Assembly (NCBI GenBank): GCA_029210625.1 | Contig: JARGFU010000023.1 | Coordinates: 18,690 to 82,689, forward strand | DNA from: Deltaproteobacteria bacterium | GTDB lineage: Bacteria > Myxococcota > Myxococcia > SLRQ01 | Direction: 5' to 3' | DNA length: 64,000 bases | In this document: positions 62,587-64,000 of the stretch, one piece after another | Layout of the letters: every line of letters begins with the position of its first letter | Position numbering within the stretch: the first letter of the stretch is position 1 | The notes under the pieces: model-generated | Database searches by the model: none | Seen by the model: the letters and a program-made list of their open reading frames with translations, nothing else | Told to the model about the DNA's origin: nothing | Translations under genes and position numbers: made by a program

Positions 62587-63426
62587 TCACTCCGCCAGAG
62601 GCGCAGCCAGCGCCGGCCAGGGGCGCTCCAGGAGGCTCTTGCAGGTCGTCCCAGCGGGCACCGGGACGAAGAGGAAGCGCCCCTGCAGGCGCTCGACGCG
62701 ATCCGAGACCCCCCACTCCAGGCAGGAGGCCGAGGCCCCCAGCAGGGTCTGCACGACGCTCGTGCGCAGGACGCCCTCGAAGCGATCGCCGTCGAAGCGT
62801 CCCCGCGCCACCGACTCCGAGCGCTTGGTGATGTACATCTCGCCGGAGCAGAAGAAGCTCTCCACGTCGATGGTGACCCCCGGGTGGCCGTCGGCGTCGT
62901 AGTCCTTCTTCTGCCAGTCGGCGATCCAGGGCAGCGCCTGCAACCAACCCCCGCGCAGGCCGACGAACTCCACCGTCGCCATGGGCATGAAGTCGGGCTT
63001 CTTGGAGCGCATGCTCGTCTTCACCCCGGCGGTCTTCTGGAAGATCGAGCGACAGGGCTGCTGCTCGATCGTGAGGCTGTCGGGGCGCTCCACCGCGCGG
63101 GCGACCAGGAAGGTGTCCGAGCGGGTGGAGACGTCACCGACGATCGACACCTTCTTCTTTCCCCAGACCACCTGGTGGCCCGCCCAGTAGTGCACGATCT
63201 CGGTGGCCGGCGCGGGCTCCTTCGGAGGCGCCGCGGGCGCCGGCGCGGGGGCCGTGGGCTCCGGCTTCTTGATGACGGGCGGCTTCTTGGGCGGCGTCGG
63301 CGGATCGAGGGTACTCGCCGGGCCCGCCGAGGGAGGCACCGCGCGCACCGCTGGCGGCAGGGCCAGTGCGAAGAGCCCTGCAACGGTGACGACCACGAGC
63401 CGGGCCCCTCCCACACGCGTGTCCAT
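62587..63426 (-). CDS. Exported protein of unknown function with Pro-rich linker
   Basis: The 279-residue product has a signal peptide (cleavage after VRA, about 29). A Pro/Lys/Ala-rich linker (about 35-75, PPTPPKKPPVIKKPEPTAP) precedes a globular domain with four Cys (CRSIF, FFCSGEMY, SCLEWG, TTCKSL), likely disulfide-bonded. No known family is recognised. The frame is open upstream to 63567, but the ATG at 63426 gives the signal peptide. It is oriented the same way as the ferredoxin gene, 81 bp upstream of it. Confidence 0.78.
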   Translation of the reverse strand: MDTRVGGARLVVVTVAGLFALALPPAVRAVPPSAGPASTLDPPTPPKKPPVIKKPEPTAPAPAPAAPPKEPAPATEIVHYWAGHQVVWGKKKVSIVGDVSTRSDTFLVARAVERPDSLTIEQQPCRSIFQKTAGVKTSMRSKKPDFMPMATVEFVGLRGGWLQALPWIADWQKKDYDADGHPGVTIDVESFFCSGEMYITKRSESVARGRFDGDRFEGVLRTSVVQTLLGASASCLEWGVSDRVERLQGRFLFVPVPAGTTCKSLLERPWPALAAPLAE

Positions 63427-63558
63427 CTGCGCCGCAGAGTAGCCCGGCCTTCGACCCGCGGGCCAGGGAAAGCATTGGTCATACCAACTGCGCAGCCTGT
63501 GAACGCTCACTCTCGTGCGACGCGGCGAGGAGGTGGACGATTCAAGCCCGAACGAAGA

Positions 63559-63586
63559 GGGCCCCACCGCTCACGCGATGGGGCCC
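63559..63586 (-). terminator. Hairpin after the MYXO-CTERM gene
   Basis: A perfect 8-bp stem GGGCCCCA/TGGGGCCC with a 12-nt loop lies about 35 bp past the MYXO-CTERM stop. The following minus-strand sequence is only mildly T-rich, so it is a weak terminator call. Confidence 0.5.
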
Positions 63587-63620
63587 GATGCTTCGCGACC
63601 TCCTGGAGGCCGGCCGAGCG

Positions 63621-64000
63621 CTAGCGGCGCCGGCGCAGCAGGAGCGCGCCGAGGGCCAGGAGGGTCAGGCCCATCAGGCTGGTCTTCTCACCCGCGGCGC
63701 TGGAGCAGCCCAGCGTCTTCGGCTGACCGTCGGCCACGATGATGGTCTTCCAGGTCGAGCGGGCGTTCAGCTCGCGGGTGACCCGGTCCTCCCAGACCGT
63801 CTCGGCGGTGAGCTCGATCTCGTAGTTGCCGGGCAGGTCGGGGGTGAAGTTCACGACCTTGTCGGCCAGGTAGTGGTACTCGAAGGGCGTCGAGAGGGTC
63901 ACGGTCCCCTTCGGGTTCTCGACCACCGCGCGGGAGCCCTGGGGCGCGCTGGTCACGGTCCAGGTGTAGCGCACGGCCTCGTTGGTGCGGTTGGTGAAGA
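63621..64000 (-). CDS. MYXO-CTERM surface protein, C-terminal part only
   Basis: The coding frame continues past 64000, so only the last ~126 residues are visible. They include a beta-sandwich-like region (TLSTPFEYHYLADKVVNFTP, NYEIELTAETVWEDRV) resembling PKD/Ig-like domains. The C-terminal sorting tail is GCSS, then a hydrophobic helix (SLMGLTLLALGALLL) and RRRR. MYXO-CTERM proteins are exported and cell-surface attached, and are a hallmark of Myxococcota. Function and upstream domains are unknown. Confidence 0.88.
   Translation of the reverse strand, partial: FTNRTNEAVRYTWTVTSAPQGSRAVVENPKGTVTLSTPFEYHYLADKVVNFTPDLPGNYEIELTAETVWEDRVTRELNARSTWKTIIVADGQPKTLGCSSAAGEKTSLMGLTLLALGALLLRRRR

Overview
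The window is very G+C-rich (roughly 70% by eye, not computed), densely coding DNA. It most likely comes from a Myxococcota (former deltaproteobacterial) chromosome. The best clues are two secreted proteins ending in MYXO-CTERM-type sorting tails (Cys, hydrophobic segment, Arg run), several lipoproteins with Asp/Gly-rich linkers or Ca-binding-like repeats, a Ser/Thr-kinase-like PEGA protein, and an adenosylcobalamin-dependent ribonucleotide reductase. I see no phage, transposase, CRISPR array or replication origin.

Region by region: (1) 1-4942 holds the start of a secreted beta-propeller-like protein, a terminator and nrdJ. (2) 4943-22465 is a long minus-strand run: RHH regulator, galE-like epimerase, lepA, a membrane protein, pyrR-pyrB-pyrC-carA, a conserved unknown, carB, greA, recG, a rhomboid-TPR protein, a zinc-ribbon protein and thrC. 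It supplies UMP synthesis, translation/transcription factors and threonine. (3) 22574-32394 holds a Ca-repeat lipoprotein, a HAD 5'-nucleotidase, a coiled-coil zinc ribbon, a pseudokinase-PEGA/response regulator/amidohydrolase unit and a CehA-type lipoprotein. (4) 32404-43394 is a reductive pyrimidine-degradation island. NCS1 permease imports the base, PreT/PreA reduce it, a dihydropyrimidinase and a beta-ureidopropionase open it to beta-alanine, and a class III aminotransferase plus CoA-acylating semialdehyde dehydrogenase take beta-alanine to acetyl-CoA. Two small secreted proteins sit between its two arms. (5) 43508-49741 is a marR-MFP-RND-TolC efflux operon with its promoter/operator. (6) 49909-50008 is tRNA-Sec (selC). 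(7) 50107-64000 is mixed: a ThDP enzyme, a GCS2-like ligase overlapping an M20 amidohydrolase, a lipoprotein, a Cas4/AddB-like Fe-S nuclease, tandem MuiA/DUF4139 proteins, an M15 peptidase lipoprotein, metF, a 7Fe ferredoxin and secreted unknowns.

The most unusual content is two families of short-unit repeats. The first is a set of five arrays of ACGTNN hexamers, most bounded by inverted GGAGAA-CCG / CGG-TTCTCC-like ends. They lie against the promoters or 5' ends of genes: the pseudokinase, preT, selC, the first gene, and inside the tolC signal-peptide coding region. The second is GCTNNGA heptamer runs arranged as inverted pairs that overlap or abut stop codons; one pair brackets a whole MYXO-CTERM gene. 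I do not recognise either as a named family. Several genes also have promoter-like hexamers only 6-11 nt upstream of their start codons, suggesting leaderless or near-leaderless transcription.
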